This document shows positions 6,280 to 13,149 of a stretch of 13,149 bases of DNA, piece after piece. The stretch is from Deltaproteobacteria bacterium. GTDB lineage: Bacteria > Bdellovibrionota_C > UBA2361 > JAAYZI01. The notes beneath the pieces were generated by a model, which was given only the letters and a program-made list of their open reading frames with translations, searched no databases and was not told the DNA's origin. The first letter of the stretch is position 1. Each line of letters starts with the position of its first letter. The DNA is taken from NCBI GenBank assembly GCA_012514925.1, contig JAAYZI010000086.1:1-13149 (forward strand), given 5' to 3'. The translations under genes were made by a program, and so were the position numbers.

Positions 6280-8370
6280 TTAAATAGCCCACACACCTGC
6301 CGGCTCCAGCGCTATAGTAGGCTCTAACTCTTCCACGGTGACCAAATTAACGGGAACGTTGCAAGCGCGCAGAAAGGTAGAAACCTTGCGACGTATACCC
6401 GAAGCGCACAGTACCGAAAATGGAGGGGCACCTTTGGATTGCAAAACATCCAAAACTTCCGTTAAACCACTCTTAATCAACTCAAAATTTTCGGGAGAAA
6501 GCGCTAAAGCTCCAGATTCATCAATACTGACCTTCTGCAAATGAGCCTGCACTTGGTCGGAAAGCGTAATAGCCCTCAACGTCCCCCGCTCAGAGAGCAG
6601 TTTACCTACAATCTGACGGCGACGCTCCAAGCGAATATAAGAAACAATATCCTGCAGATCGAAATCGTTCTCCCGCACCATGGATGAACCATAGTTTGAA
6701 CAGTATGAAGCCAGAGATTCTATTACTTGACGTAAATCCCTGATGGTCACCTTCTCACGCACGAGTTCTTGTAAAACTTCGGTCAAACGCGAGGTGTTAA
6801 TAAAGTCGCCATTCCACGCCTCTGAGATCAACCCAGGGTATTTTTTCTCTATTTCTTTAAGTGCCGTGTGCACATCAGTGATGCCTAACACCTCCTCTGG
6901 TCGACGCTGCAGCTCGGCCGCAGCTCTTAAAAACAAGTATTCGACCACATCGAAGCAGCGTATCTCGGCCGCGTCAATTATTCTACGCGCTGCAGTGCTG
7001 GCTTCCGTCCAAAAAACCATACTATGGTCAATCGGATGCTTGACCGCCTCTAATACAATCAAACTCATCATATCGGCTTGATTGGGGTTAAGTTCCACCA
7101 AAAGACTATCGAGGCGCACCTGTCCACGATCCAAGCAGCAATCTCCAACTGTAATCGAATAACAAGCGGCAGGAAGCCGCACATCACACACAACCCCAAA
7201 TGGAGGCAGCCCTAACCCAACGGCAGTGTGGAAGTCCGACCCCAGCGTATGCCACCAATCCCGATAGTACGCAGCGTTATTTTGAAACAGTCGGAATAAA
7301 ACCCTCTCATCCAACGCAAACTGTACGGCTTTATCCCCTGCCAGTAGCTGCTGAGAACCCTCAAAACCGATAAGTGCAACTGATTCAGCGGCACTTTCAT
7401 GATGCCGCACCCGGGTTCCACTATAGCGACGCCATAACACATAAGCACCGCCCAAAAAAAGAACCGACACCGCCAAAAAAGGCGCCGCAGGCAGCCCCGG
7501 AAGAAGGGCAATCACGATCACAATGATTCCCGACAAGAACAATGCAACTGGATTTCCGAACAGCTGCACCCCTAAGTCGGAACTGAGAGTGGCGTGCTCT
7601 CCTGATGAAACCCGAGTCACAATCATTCCTGCGCAAATAGAGATCAAAATCGCGGGTATTTGAGCTACCAACCCATCTCCAACTGTCAGTACCGTATAGG
7701 TGCGAATCGCCTCGCTGAAAGGCATTCCCAACTTAATACCTTGATATAGTCCGCCTATAATATTTGTAAGAATAATGAATACACCTGCGATCGCGTCTCC
7801 CTGCACGAACTTCATGGCACCGTCCATAGAACCGTATAGCTGGGACTCTTTCCGTAGATCGTCTCGCTTACGACGCGCTTCTTCAGGCGTGATTAATCCG
7901 GAACGCAAATCCGAATCAATCGCCATCTGTTTACCCGGCAAAGCATCCAGGGCGAAGCGAGCCGCAACCTCCGAAACCCGGCTGGATCCTCTGGCGATGA
8001 CGATGAAGTTAACTAGGGTGATAATTGTAAAAATAACAACCCCGACTGCTACTTCACCGCCGACTAAAAATTCGCCAAATGATCGGATCACCTCTCCGGC
8101 ATCAGCTTGCAGCAGAATCAAGCGGGTCGAAGCAACATTAAGACCCAAGCGCAATAAAGTAGTAAGCAACAAGAGAGAGGGAAAAACCAATAACGCCAGG
8201 GCATCAGGCATGTACAAGCCGACTAGCAGTAGTAACAATGAGAAAGAGATGTTAAACGCCAAGAGCAGATCAAGCACAGCCGTAGGCAGTGGGATCAAAA
8301 GCATCACAGCAATCGCCACAACAAACAACGCTAAGACGCTGTCCCAACCTCGTGCTATCACCGGCCGCAT
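6280..8370 (-). CDS. sctV: SctV, type III secretion export-gate protein (FlhA/FHIPEP family)
   Basis: SctV forms the nonameric inner-membrane export gate of type III secretion; its cytosolic ring receives substrates and chaperones. The 696 residues are normal length for the family. The N-terminal half (about 10-310) is a multi-helix membrane domain, with the FHIPEP signature at 131-154 (key residues EVAARF, LPGKQM, IDSD). The segments LNVASTRLILLQADAG (78-92) and ESQLYGSMDGAMKFV (175-189) are typical. The residues from about 320 on form the cytosolic domain. ADAGEVI and the IVIARGSSRVSEV stretch favour the non-flagellar SctV over flagellar FlhA, and no flagellar gene is present. An AAAGGGG ribosome-binding site lies 10 bases before the ATG, inside a short upstream ORF. 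It sits 136 bases after the tadC-like gene on the same strand. No other T3SS gene is in the window. Confidence 0.92.
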   Translation of the reverse strand: MRPVIARGWDSVLALFVVAIAVMLLIPLPTAVLDLLLAFNISFSLLLLLVGLYMPDALALLVFPSLLLLTTLLRLGLNVASTRLILLQADAGEVIRSFGEFLVGGEVAVGVVIFTIITLVNFIVIARGSSRVSEVAARFALDALPGKQMAIDSDLRSGLITPEEARRKRDDLRKESQLYGSMDGAMKFVQGDAIAGVFIILTNIIGGLYQGIKLGMPFSEAIRTYTVLTVGDGLVAQIPAILISICAGMIVTRVSSGEHATLSSDLGVQLFGNPVALFLSGIIVIVIALLPGLPAAPFLAVSVLFLGGAYVLWRRYSGTRVRHHESAAESVALIGFEGSQQLLAGDKAVQFALDERVLFRLFQNNAAYYRDWWHTLGSDFHTAVGLGLPPFGVVCDVRLPAACYSITVGDCCLDRGQVRLDSLLVELNPNQADMMSLIVLEAVKHPIDHSMVFWTEASTAARRIIDAAEIRCFDVVEYLFLRAAAELQRRPEEVLGITDVHTALKEIEKKYPGLISEAWNGDFINTSRLTEVLQELVREKVTIRDLRQVIESLASYCSNYGSSMVRENDFDLQDIVSYIRLERRRQIVGKLLSERGTLRAITLSDQVQAHLQKVSIDESGALALSPENFELIKSGLTEVLDVLQSKGAPPFSVLCASGIRRKVSTFLRACNVPVNLVTVEELEPTIALEPAGVWAI

Positions 8371-8414
8371 AGATTAGCCGCCCCTTTCAGCAGTTCGTCG
8401 AAACTGTTAGTCAT
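8358..8414 (-). CDS. Possible 18-residue leader ORF overlapping the sctV start
   Basis: An ATG at 8414 opens an 18-codon frame, MTNSFDELLKGAANLCGR, ending in TGA at 8358-8360, which overlaps the first 13 bases of sctV in another frame. It is preceded by purine-rich GAGGGTAGG. The sctV ribosome-binding site lies inside it, so translation of this ORF could open or block sctV initiation (translational coupling). It is too short for codon-based support and no family is recognised; it may simply be chance. Confidence 0.25.
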   Translation of the reverse strand: MTNSFDELLKGAANLCGR

Positions 8415-8478
8415 CCCCGAACCTACCCTCTTCTACGAAAAACACCACTAAAAACTTTAAGGGAGCGAGCTCAACTCA

Positions 8479-8503
8479 TCTTTTCCTACTTCGTGAGAAA
8501 AGA
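8479..8503. repeat. Inverted repeat just after the tadC-like gene
   Basis: Perfect 7-bp arms TCTTTTC and GAAAAGA are separated by 11 bases and begin 3 bases beyond the tadC stop on the minus strand. The stem is AT-rich and lacks a T-tract, so it is a poor intrinsic terminator. It may be an RNA-processing or stability element in the 136-base gap before sctV. I found no clear promoter in this gap. Confidence 0.3.
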
Positions 8504-8506
8504 CTG

Positions 8507-9436
8507 TTAGAAGCCTTTTTTAATCTGGATCCCGAAGCCAATCAGCAGAATCAGAATAAACCCCAGAAAAACTAGCGCTACGGGACCGGTTGCCTCTAAT
8601 TCCAATTTTCGAATTTTTGCATCAATTTTAGTTTCGCGCTGAGAGGAGACGGCATTGGCTAATTCCTGCAATTGCTTGCTTATTTCACCACCATGCTTCG
8701 CTACCTGAGCCAACGCCACAAATGCATGCTTAAGTTCCGCGTTCCCCGAGCGGTTACCAACTTCAGTTAAAGCCTCCTCCAAAGACACGCCCGACTTGAC
8801 ATGATACTGCGCATGTCGAATCAACTCGGTCACGACATTATGGCTGTCACGCTCATCCGCCATTGCGATCACACGCTGCAAACAAGGCCCGATATCTAAG
8901 GAGCTGCTTACGCCAATCGCAATTTGTTCAATCACCAAAGGCAAGAAAAATAAGATGTCATCAGCCCGACGCGCAATACGCCGATTCAAAATCGAGCGCG
9001 GCGCCTGTAAGCCCATCGCCAAACCGAGCGGAATTCCAAGCAAGCCAAGTTGGGGACCCATCGACCAAAACAGCGTGACTGACACAAGCGGCGTAAGCAC
9101 CGCCGGCATCAGAATTCGCAGCCGATTGAACTCACGCTGATCCCGCGCAGTGAAAATCCCAGCCTGATAATAAAGGTCGTCCAATGTCAACTTAACTTTT
9201 TGATTCTGGAGCGACTTGTTTTGAATTTGTTTTAATCGTTCGTACTCTACGCCGCTCGGATCAGATTTGAGGCGCTCTCTCATCTCCGCCACGCTGCCAT
9301 AAGCCTCCAGGCCACCACCGCGCAGCCTTGAAAAAGTAGAGTCACGCCGCGACGCAAAGAAAAGGATATAAATCATCCCCAGCAGAGATACGCCAGCAAC
9401 CAACCCAGCTATGATGATGATAGCAGTTCTGTCCAC
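8507..9436 (-). CDS. tadC: TadC-like pilus/secretion inner-membrane platform protein (T2SSF family)
   Basis: Tad pili use two GspF/PilC-type membrane proteins, TadB and TadC, as the platform that the CpaF ATPase acts on. This 309-residue protein has an N-terminal membrane helix (about 4-27), a cytoplasmic stretch with DDLYYQAGIF (86-95), a helical pair near 108-145, and the T2SSF domain (about 158-300) with the family's glycine motif in AKHGGEISKQLQELANAV (246-263) and a C-terminal helix (285-305). It starts at a GTG (9434-9436), with one base between the upstream stop and this start (TAAGGTG), so translation is probably coupled. AGGG about 8 bases upstream serves as the ribosome-binding site. 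Assigned as TadC rather than TadB by position (second in the pair) and DDLYYQAG; the family is certain, the paralogue name less so. Confidence 0.85.
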   Translation of the reverse strand: MDRTAIIIIAGLVAGVSLLGMIYILFFASRRDSTFSRLRGGGLEAYGSVAEMRERLKSDPSGVEYERLKQIQNKSLQNQKVKLTLDDLYYQAGIFTARDQREFNRLRILMPAVLTPLVSVTLFWSMGPQLGLLGIPLGLAMGLQAPRSILNRRIARRADDILFFLPLVIEQIAIGVSSSLDIGPCLQRVIAMADERDSHNVVTELIRHAQYHVKSGVSLEEALTEVGNRSGNAELKHAFVALAQVAKHGGEISKQLQELANAVSSQRETKIDAKIRKLELEATGPVALVFLGFILILLIGFGIQIKKGF

Positions 9437-9437
9437 C

Positions 9438-10421
9438 TTAGACCCTGATTTTTGTTACCTGTCTTATCCAATAGAGACCCAGCAAGATCACAATAAATCC
9501 AAATTGCCAAACCTGCCAACCAATATCATCTTTAACTGAATCCATGATTGTTTCGGGAAAAACAAAGTAGAGATAGAGCTCCATTACAACCATTATCACC
9601 AAAATAAACCAAATCGATCCTCGCTGCATACCCACCGCAGAAATGGCGGCCTCCCGGAAAAACTGACGTTTGCGAACCTGTTTTGATAAACGCTCCAGTG
9701 TATCGGAGAGATTGCCGCCCACCCGTCTGCTTAACAGCAGGGCTTGTACAAACAGCTCAATCTCAGGGTGATAAATATCCTCGCCGAAGGCCCCAATCGA
9801 TTTTTCTTCGGGAACGCCATAACGCAGGCGCTCCAACATCAAGTGCACCTCTGACTTAATCAGGGAACCCGGCTCAAGCTCTGTCGCGGCGGTTTCTAAG
9901 GCCTGAATCGGGTTCATACCGGTCTTTAACAAGCTTACCACCGACAGCAAAAAGGGAGAATAGTCTGTATCGAAAGCCTTGAAACGCCGGTCCATAAAAC
10001 GATTAAGCAACCAACTCATAAAGAGAGGCCCGCTCAGAAGAGAAATTGCCGTCAAAATCTGATTAAACTTCAAGCTAACCAGATAACACATCACCAAACT
10101 GATCGTCACCTGACAGAGGCGGTAAACTGGTGGTGGCATTTTCCACTGGGCGTATTTTAGCCTTTTCTCCAGGGTCAATTCCGAGGTTTGGACCTTATCG
10201 ACTTTAGCCTCTTCAGCGCTGCGATAAACATCTCGTACCGCCGAAGGATCCACCACGGATTTGCGATCCTGCCGCTGCGCCGCCACAATTCGCGACATTT
10301 GAGTCCTAGTGCTGCTGCGCTGGTCTAGACTCCGGCTGCTCGAAAGGGATCCCAGTAGCAGGCCCGTTAGGGCCAAACCCCCGAGAACTATGATCACAAC
10401 CACAATAAGCACTGTGTCCAT
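9438..10421 (-). CDS. tadB: TadB-like pilus/secretion inner-membrane platform protein (T2SSF family)
   Basis: This is the first of two tandem T2SSF-family platform proteins of a Tad-type system, 327 residues. An N-terminal helix (about 3-24) is followed by a charged cytoplasmic region (28-95) and two helices near 100-138. The T2SSF domain covers about 150-285 with FLLSVVSLLKTGMNPIQAL and the conserved glycine motif RRVGGNLSDTLERLS (232-246). C-terminal helices lie at about 268-288 and 303-320. It would contact CpaF on the cytoplasmic side. It starts at an ATG (10419-10421) and lies 125 bases downstream of cpaF. The gap is unusually long for this gene pair and contains an inverted repeat. The stop is one base from the tadC-like start. 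Confidence 0.87.
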   Translation of the reverse strand: MDTVLIVVVIIVLGGLALTGLLLGSLSSSRSLDQRSSTRTQMSRIVAAQRQDRKSVVDPSAVRDVYRSAEEAKVDKVQTSELTLEKRLKYAQWKMPPPVYRLCQVTISLVMCYLVSLKFNQILTAISLLSGPLFMSWLLNRFMDRRFKAFDTDYSPFLLSVVSLLKTGMNPIQALETAATELEPGSLIKSEVHLMLERLRYGVPEEKSIGAFGEDIYHPEIELFVQALLLSRRVGGNLSDTLERLSKQVRKRQFFREAAISAVGMQRGSIWFILVIMVVMELYLYFVFPETIMDSVKDDIGWQVWQFGFIVILLGLYWIRQVTKIRV

Positions 10422-10512
10422 AAGCCCAACCGTTCACCGCAAAAACCAACTACTTTTAGACTACTTATTTGGGCAAAAACAAATTTCTCGGCCCGCCCGG
10501 GGATGGTCTGAC

Positions 10513-10527
10513 TTCGTCCCGGACGAA
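10513..10527. repeat. Short hairpin in the cpaF-tadB gap
   Basis: TTCGTC-CCG-GACGAA is a perfect 6-bp inverted repeat with a 3-base loop, beginning about 20 bases after the cpaF stop. A GC-rich block lies beside it (about 10492-10503). No T-run follows on the minus strand. It could act as a 3' stability element or weak attenuator between ATPase and platform genes; no promoter was recognised in the rest of the 125-base gap. Confidence 0.3.
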
Positions 10528-10546
10528 CCTGTGCCCCTTCCCGAAA

Positions 10547-12085
10547 TTAAGCACCATCTCCAGCTTGAGTCGCGCCGGTTGCACGCGCGCCTGTCACCGT
10601 ATTCAAAGCGACCTCCGGCGGAGAATCACCCAAGTAGATGCCGTCGCGCGACAAGACTTCGTCAAAACCGCTTGACCAAGAATCTACCCGCCAAACTGGC
10701 TGTTTCCCTGTTTTTATAAGGGTAAACATGGGCCGCACCTGAATAACCCCTTCAACAAAATGACCGACTTCAATAACTTCTCCCACGCGAGGCTTACCAC
10801 TGCCCTTTTCCCTAAACAACCACACCACGACATCCACCGCCAACGCAATCTGCTGCCGGATAATATCAATCGAGACCGATTTCTGAGCCCTGCCTAACAG
10901 ACTTTCAAGACGCACTAAGGTCTCCCGGGCATTACGAGCGTGAATCGTAGACATCCCAACATGCCCGGTCTGTGCTGATTCCAAAAAAGCTTCGGCCGAA
11001 AGAGGGGTGCGCATTTCTCCCAAAATCACACGGGTCGGGGTCATACGCAGAGTAGTCTTGATATGCTCCTGCAGGGTGACTTCTCCGATTCCCTCCAAAT
11101 TCGCCATACGAGAAACTAGAGAGCGGAAAAATGGATGTTGTAAATTTAGTTCAGGGGTGTCTTCCACCGCCACAATCGACTCATCCGGACCAAATTGCGT
11201 AGCCAGACAACGCAGTAGGGTCGTCTTACCGGTGCCCGTCTCTCCGGCAATCATCATAGTCGCCAATCCTGACCTAGTCAGACTAGCCAGATAGTCAACA
11301 ATCAAGGGGGGCGCCACCTGATAATTCACCAAACCTTCCAACGTGGCATCTACCACCCGTGGCACACGGATCGAAAGCAGTGGTCCGCGAGCACCGCACA
11401 CAGACTCGTGCACTGCGCAAATTCGGATACCGTTGGGATAAGAAGCGTCGATTGTATGCTGCTGAGTCGAGAGGGATTTTCCCACCCGCATCAAAAGACG
11501 ATCTATAAAAGCCGTGTAGGCCTGATGGGTCGGCCAGTGCAATCCCGTCAGTTCACTGTTCTTCCCACGCTGCAGCACCACTGTCTGATAGTCGTAGACA
11601 TGGATATCCGTTACGTCACGGTTATCAATCAAAGGCTGCAAAACTCCCCAACCCAGCAAATCCTTTTGCAGGTGAATGATGATATTGGCGCGCTCGATAT
11701 CGTCTAACGCTTCTTCTCGCCGCTTAAGGACTTTATCAACCGCTTTTACAATGCTTGATTCCTGAATGACACCGTATTTGTCTCCGTCACTATGCAAATT
11801 ATAGGAGCTGCTTAATTCGCGACGGGCCTCACGTAAGAATGTGCTTCCAAGCGGCGAAAGCCCACCAGACCTAGCCGTCCCCCCTGACGTTTGCGCACTA
11901 AACGGACTAATAGAAGCGCTTGATCCTGATAAAGTGCCGCGTGACCCGGAGTCCCTGGTAGCCACAGCAGAGCTGGTCCCAGAGACCCTGGAGGGAACTA
12001 GCGCTCCGGTATCCACACTGGAGGAGGAGCCACCGCGAGTGGAAAATAGCCCAATCAACGATTCTTTGTTGTACCCTTTAGCCAT
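10547..12085 (-). CDS. cpaF: CpaF/TadA-type secretion ATPase
   Basis: CpaF (TadA) is the hexameric cytoplasmic ATPase that drives assembly of Tad/Flp pili. From the ATG at 12085 the protein is 512 residues. An in-frame TTG at 12109 would add eight residues, but the GAGG ribosome-binding site (12097-12100) lies inside that extension and 11 bases before the ATG, so the ATG is chosen. Residues about 15-82 are a low-complexity Ser/Gly/Thr-rich linker. The CpaF N-terminal domain with DVTDIHVYDYQTVVLQRG follows, then Walker A GETGTGKT (281-288), Asp box VAVEDTPEL (306-313), Walker B VILGEMR (353-359) and His box GHVGMSTIHA (374-383). The Glu of Walker B is present, so it should be active. It follows the cpaB-like gene by 150 bases; tadB follows. 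The C-terminal tail after about 485 is poorly conserved-looking and Ala/Gly/Thr-rich. Confidence 0.93.
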   Translation of the reverse strand: MAKGYNKESLIGLFSTRGGSSSSVDTGALVPSRVSGTSSAVATRDSGSRGTLSGSSASISPFSAQTSGGTARSGGLSPLGSTFLREARRELSSSYNLHSDGDKYGVIQESSIVKAVDKVLKRREEALDDIERANIIIHLQKDLLGWGVLQPLIDNRDVTDIHVYDYQTVVLQRGKNSELTGLHWPTHQAYTAFIDRLLMRVGKSLSTQQHTIDASYPNGIRICAVHESVCGARGPLLSIRVPRVVDATLEGLVNYQVAPPLIVDYLASLTRSGLATMMIAGETGTGKTTLLRCLATQFGPDESIVAVEDTPELNLQHPFFRSLVSRMANLEGIGEVTLQEHIKTTLRMTPTRVILGEMRTPLSAEAFLESAQTGHVGMSTIHARNARETLVRLESLLGRAQKSVSIDIIRQQIALAVDVVVWLFREKGSGKPRVGEVIEVGHFVEGVIQVRPMFTLIKTGKQPVWRVDSWSSGFDEVLSRDGIYLGDSPPEVALNTVTGARATGATQAGDGA

Positions 12086-12154
12086 TAGTACGTTAACCTC
12101 TACGAGCAAACCTGTTTACGAACAAAACAACAAACGCAACCTACTCTCCCCGCC

Positions 12155-12193
12155 CTTCGTCACAGCCCTTCATCACTGCCCTTTGTCACTGCC
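12155..12193. repeat. Three 13-bp direct repeats upstream of cpaF
   Basis: On the plus strand three adjacent 13-mers read CTTCGTCACAGCC, CTTCATCACTGCC and CTTTGTCACTGCC, so each unit differs from its neighbour at one to three positions. They lie 70-110 bases upstream of the cpaF ATG in the 150-base gap after the cpaB-like gene. Regularly spaced direct repeats of this size can be binding sites for a regulator, but they may also be a simple slippage product. No good -10/-35 pair was found beside them. Confidence 0.5.
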
Positions 12194-12235
12194 ACGCCTT
12201 CTGTCCCGGCGATCATGATGAAAGCTAACACTAAA

Positions 12236-13149
12236 TCACTCAGGAGCGGATGAATCCCCCTCGGCATTATTACGTCGAGGCCAGGGGATCAGACTACCGT
12301 CCGTACCAACCAGCCACTTCTCACCACCGATTACCACCGTGCCTTTAGTCGCCGGTATGTTCGGCTCCCCTTCCCGCCTGCGGTTTAGTAGATCGTCAAC
12401 CGTAATGCTGCCGATGTCACTGTCTGACTTGCCACTATCACTATCCCCTCTCAGTGAGAGCACCAGCGAACCGGTGGTCTGAGCCAGCGCTATCTTACGC
12501 GCATCCCTTGCCGTTACCAGTAAAGTCACAGTGCTCGGCACCGGAGCATTTTGAGGAGTGTTGCTAGACACCATACGCTCAGCGGAGAGCACTTTGGCAT
12601 TTTGAACAATGGTAGTTAATCCAGCTTTGCCGGCGATTTCCGACTGCCAATGCACATCCACTTTTGAACCCGCCATCGCCCAACCCTCTACGCTGGAAGT
12701 GGCGTTGGTTCGAATGGCTACCGCCCTAAAACCAACCGGGATACTAGCGCTGATGGCGGTGTTCGGCCGAACATTAGTAAGCTGTTCATGATGGAGAGGT
12801 TGCCCGGGAATTAACAGCGTGCGCGCATACTGACCGGCGATCTCTTCAAAATCTTTTACAATACGGGGATCAAGTCCGGCTTGATGACGGCTCTCCTTTT
12901 TAAACATGGCGGGCTCAAGCTTCACACCAGCGTTCACTTCACGCATGGGCACCAGCACATCAACCATCTGAACTTCCGGTTCCGGCTGAACCGCCACTGC
13001 TTTAACAGGTCCCGCCACCTCTGGTGCGCGGCTCAACAACCACACCGTCGACCCCCCTAGCACGACCAATAAAGCTAGGGAGAAAATCACCAAAACCAGC
13101 CTGACTCTATCCGAATGACCAACGGGCCTTCCGCCAAAATGCCTGGACA
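12236..13149 (-). CDS. cpaB: CpaB/RcpC-like Tad pilus assembly protein (5' end not in window)
   Basis: CpaB (RcpC) is a membrane-anchored periplasmic protein of Tad pilus systems, thought to act with the outer-membrane secretin. Reading minus, the frame is open to the window edge. A TTG at 13093 is the first possible start inside, but the in-frame residues before it (GGRPVGHSDRVRLV) supply the positive charge expected ahead of a membrane helix, so the true start probably lies outside. The helix VIFSLALLVVLGGSTVWLL is followed by a Pro/Val-rich spacer. Next comes an SAF-type domain (MVDVLVPMREVNAGVKLEPAMF...ARTLLIPGQPLHHEQL), then the RcpC/CpaB domain with FRAVAIRTNATSSVEGWAMAGSKVDVHW and a TVTLLVTARDARKIALAQTTGSLVLSLR stretch. 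The C-terminus is charged and likely disordered. The secretin cpaC usually follows cpaB, but here cpaF comes next. Confidence 0.85.
   Translation of the reverse strand, partial: SRHFGGRPVGHSDRVRLVLVIFSLALLVVLGGSTVWLLSRAPEVAGPVKAVAVQPEPEVQMVDVLVPMREVNAGVKLEPAMFKKESRHQAGLDPRIVKDFEEIAGQYARTLLIPGQPLHHEQLTNVRPNTAISASIPVGFRAVAIRTNATSSVEGWAMAGSKVDVHWQSEIAGKAGLTTIVQNAKVLSAERMVSSNTPQNAPVPSTVTLLVTARDARKIALAQTTGSLVLSLRGDSDSGKSDSDIGSITVDDLLNRRREGEPNIPATKGTVVIGGEKWLVGTDGSLIPWPRRNNAEGDSSAPE

Noticed and set aside
6280..8370. Flagellar FlhA instead of SctV
   Set aside because: The family is shared, but the ADAG...FLVGG and ESQLYGSMDGAMKFV context reads as non-flagellar SctV, and no flagellar gene is nearby. 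A tree would settle it.
7775..8377. 200-codon plus-strand open frame
   Set aside because: Antisense to the conserved membrane domain of sctV. Its product is Ser/Thr/Arg/Lys-rich with no recognisable domain, typical of a shadow frame.
12160..12216. 18-codon minus-strand ORF between cpaB and cpaF (MIAGTEGVAVTKGSDEGL)
   Set aside because: No ribosome-binding site precedes it and it is built largely from the 13-bp repeats; probably chance.

Overview
The window (about 49-50 % GC by eye) comes from a Gram-negative bacterium. It carries a housekeeping block (trigger factor, ClpP, ClpX) and, across a tRNA-Leu gene and a tandem repeat array, an accessory block of secretion and pilus genes. Every protein gene lies on the minus strand; only the tRNA is on the plus strand. 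A type III secretion export-gate protein (SctV) together with Tad pilus proteins rules out a Gram-positive. The order tig-clpP-clpX is widespread. The combination would fit a delta-proteobacterial/Bdellovibrionota-type or PVC-type lineage, but the sequence alone does not settle the taxon.

Layout in transcription order (right to left). 13149-12236: CpaB/RcpC-like pilus assembly protein, cut at its 5' end by the window. 12085-10547: CpaF/TadA secretion ATPase. 10421-9438 and 9436-8507: TadB- and TadC-type membrane platform proteins, 1 nt apart. 8370-6280: SctV, the inner-membrane export gate of a non-flagellar type III secretion system. 6198-3724: a large protein with an N-terminal Hanks-type kinase fold that has lost essentially all catalytic motifs (a predicted pseudokinase), one transmembrane helix and a long helical HEAT-like C-terminal region. 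3716-3503: four copies (the last partial) of a 62-bp tandem repeat whose junctions form strong hairpins. 3404-3485 (+): tRNA-Leu(UAG). 3297-1978: tig. 1760-1146: clpP. 1067-1: clpX, cut at its 3' end.

Functionally, tig-clpP-clpX supplies nascent-chain folding and ATP-dependent proteolysis. In the other block CpaF would power, and TadB/TadC would anchor, a Tad-type pilus or secretion machine, with CpaB as periplasmic component. SctV and the pseudokinase follow on the same strand with short gaps. This suggests a mixed Tad/T3SS locus in which a catalytically dead kinase-like receptor accompanies a type III export gate. No Tad secretin (CpaC/RcpA), prepilin, prepilin peptidase or CpaE lies between cpaB and cpaF, and no other T3SS gene is in view, so partners must be elsewhere.

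Start corrections made here: clpP, tig and cpaF each have an upstream in-frame start codon that fits the ribosome-binding site or family length less well than the downstream ATG. A good sigma70-like promoter lies between sctV and the pseudokinase gene. No intrinsic terminator with a T-tract was found anywhere. The longest gene-free stretch is 3486-3723, filled by the repeat array.
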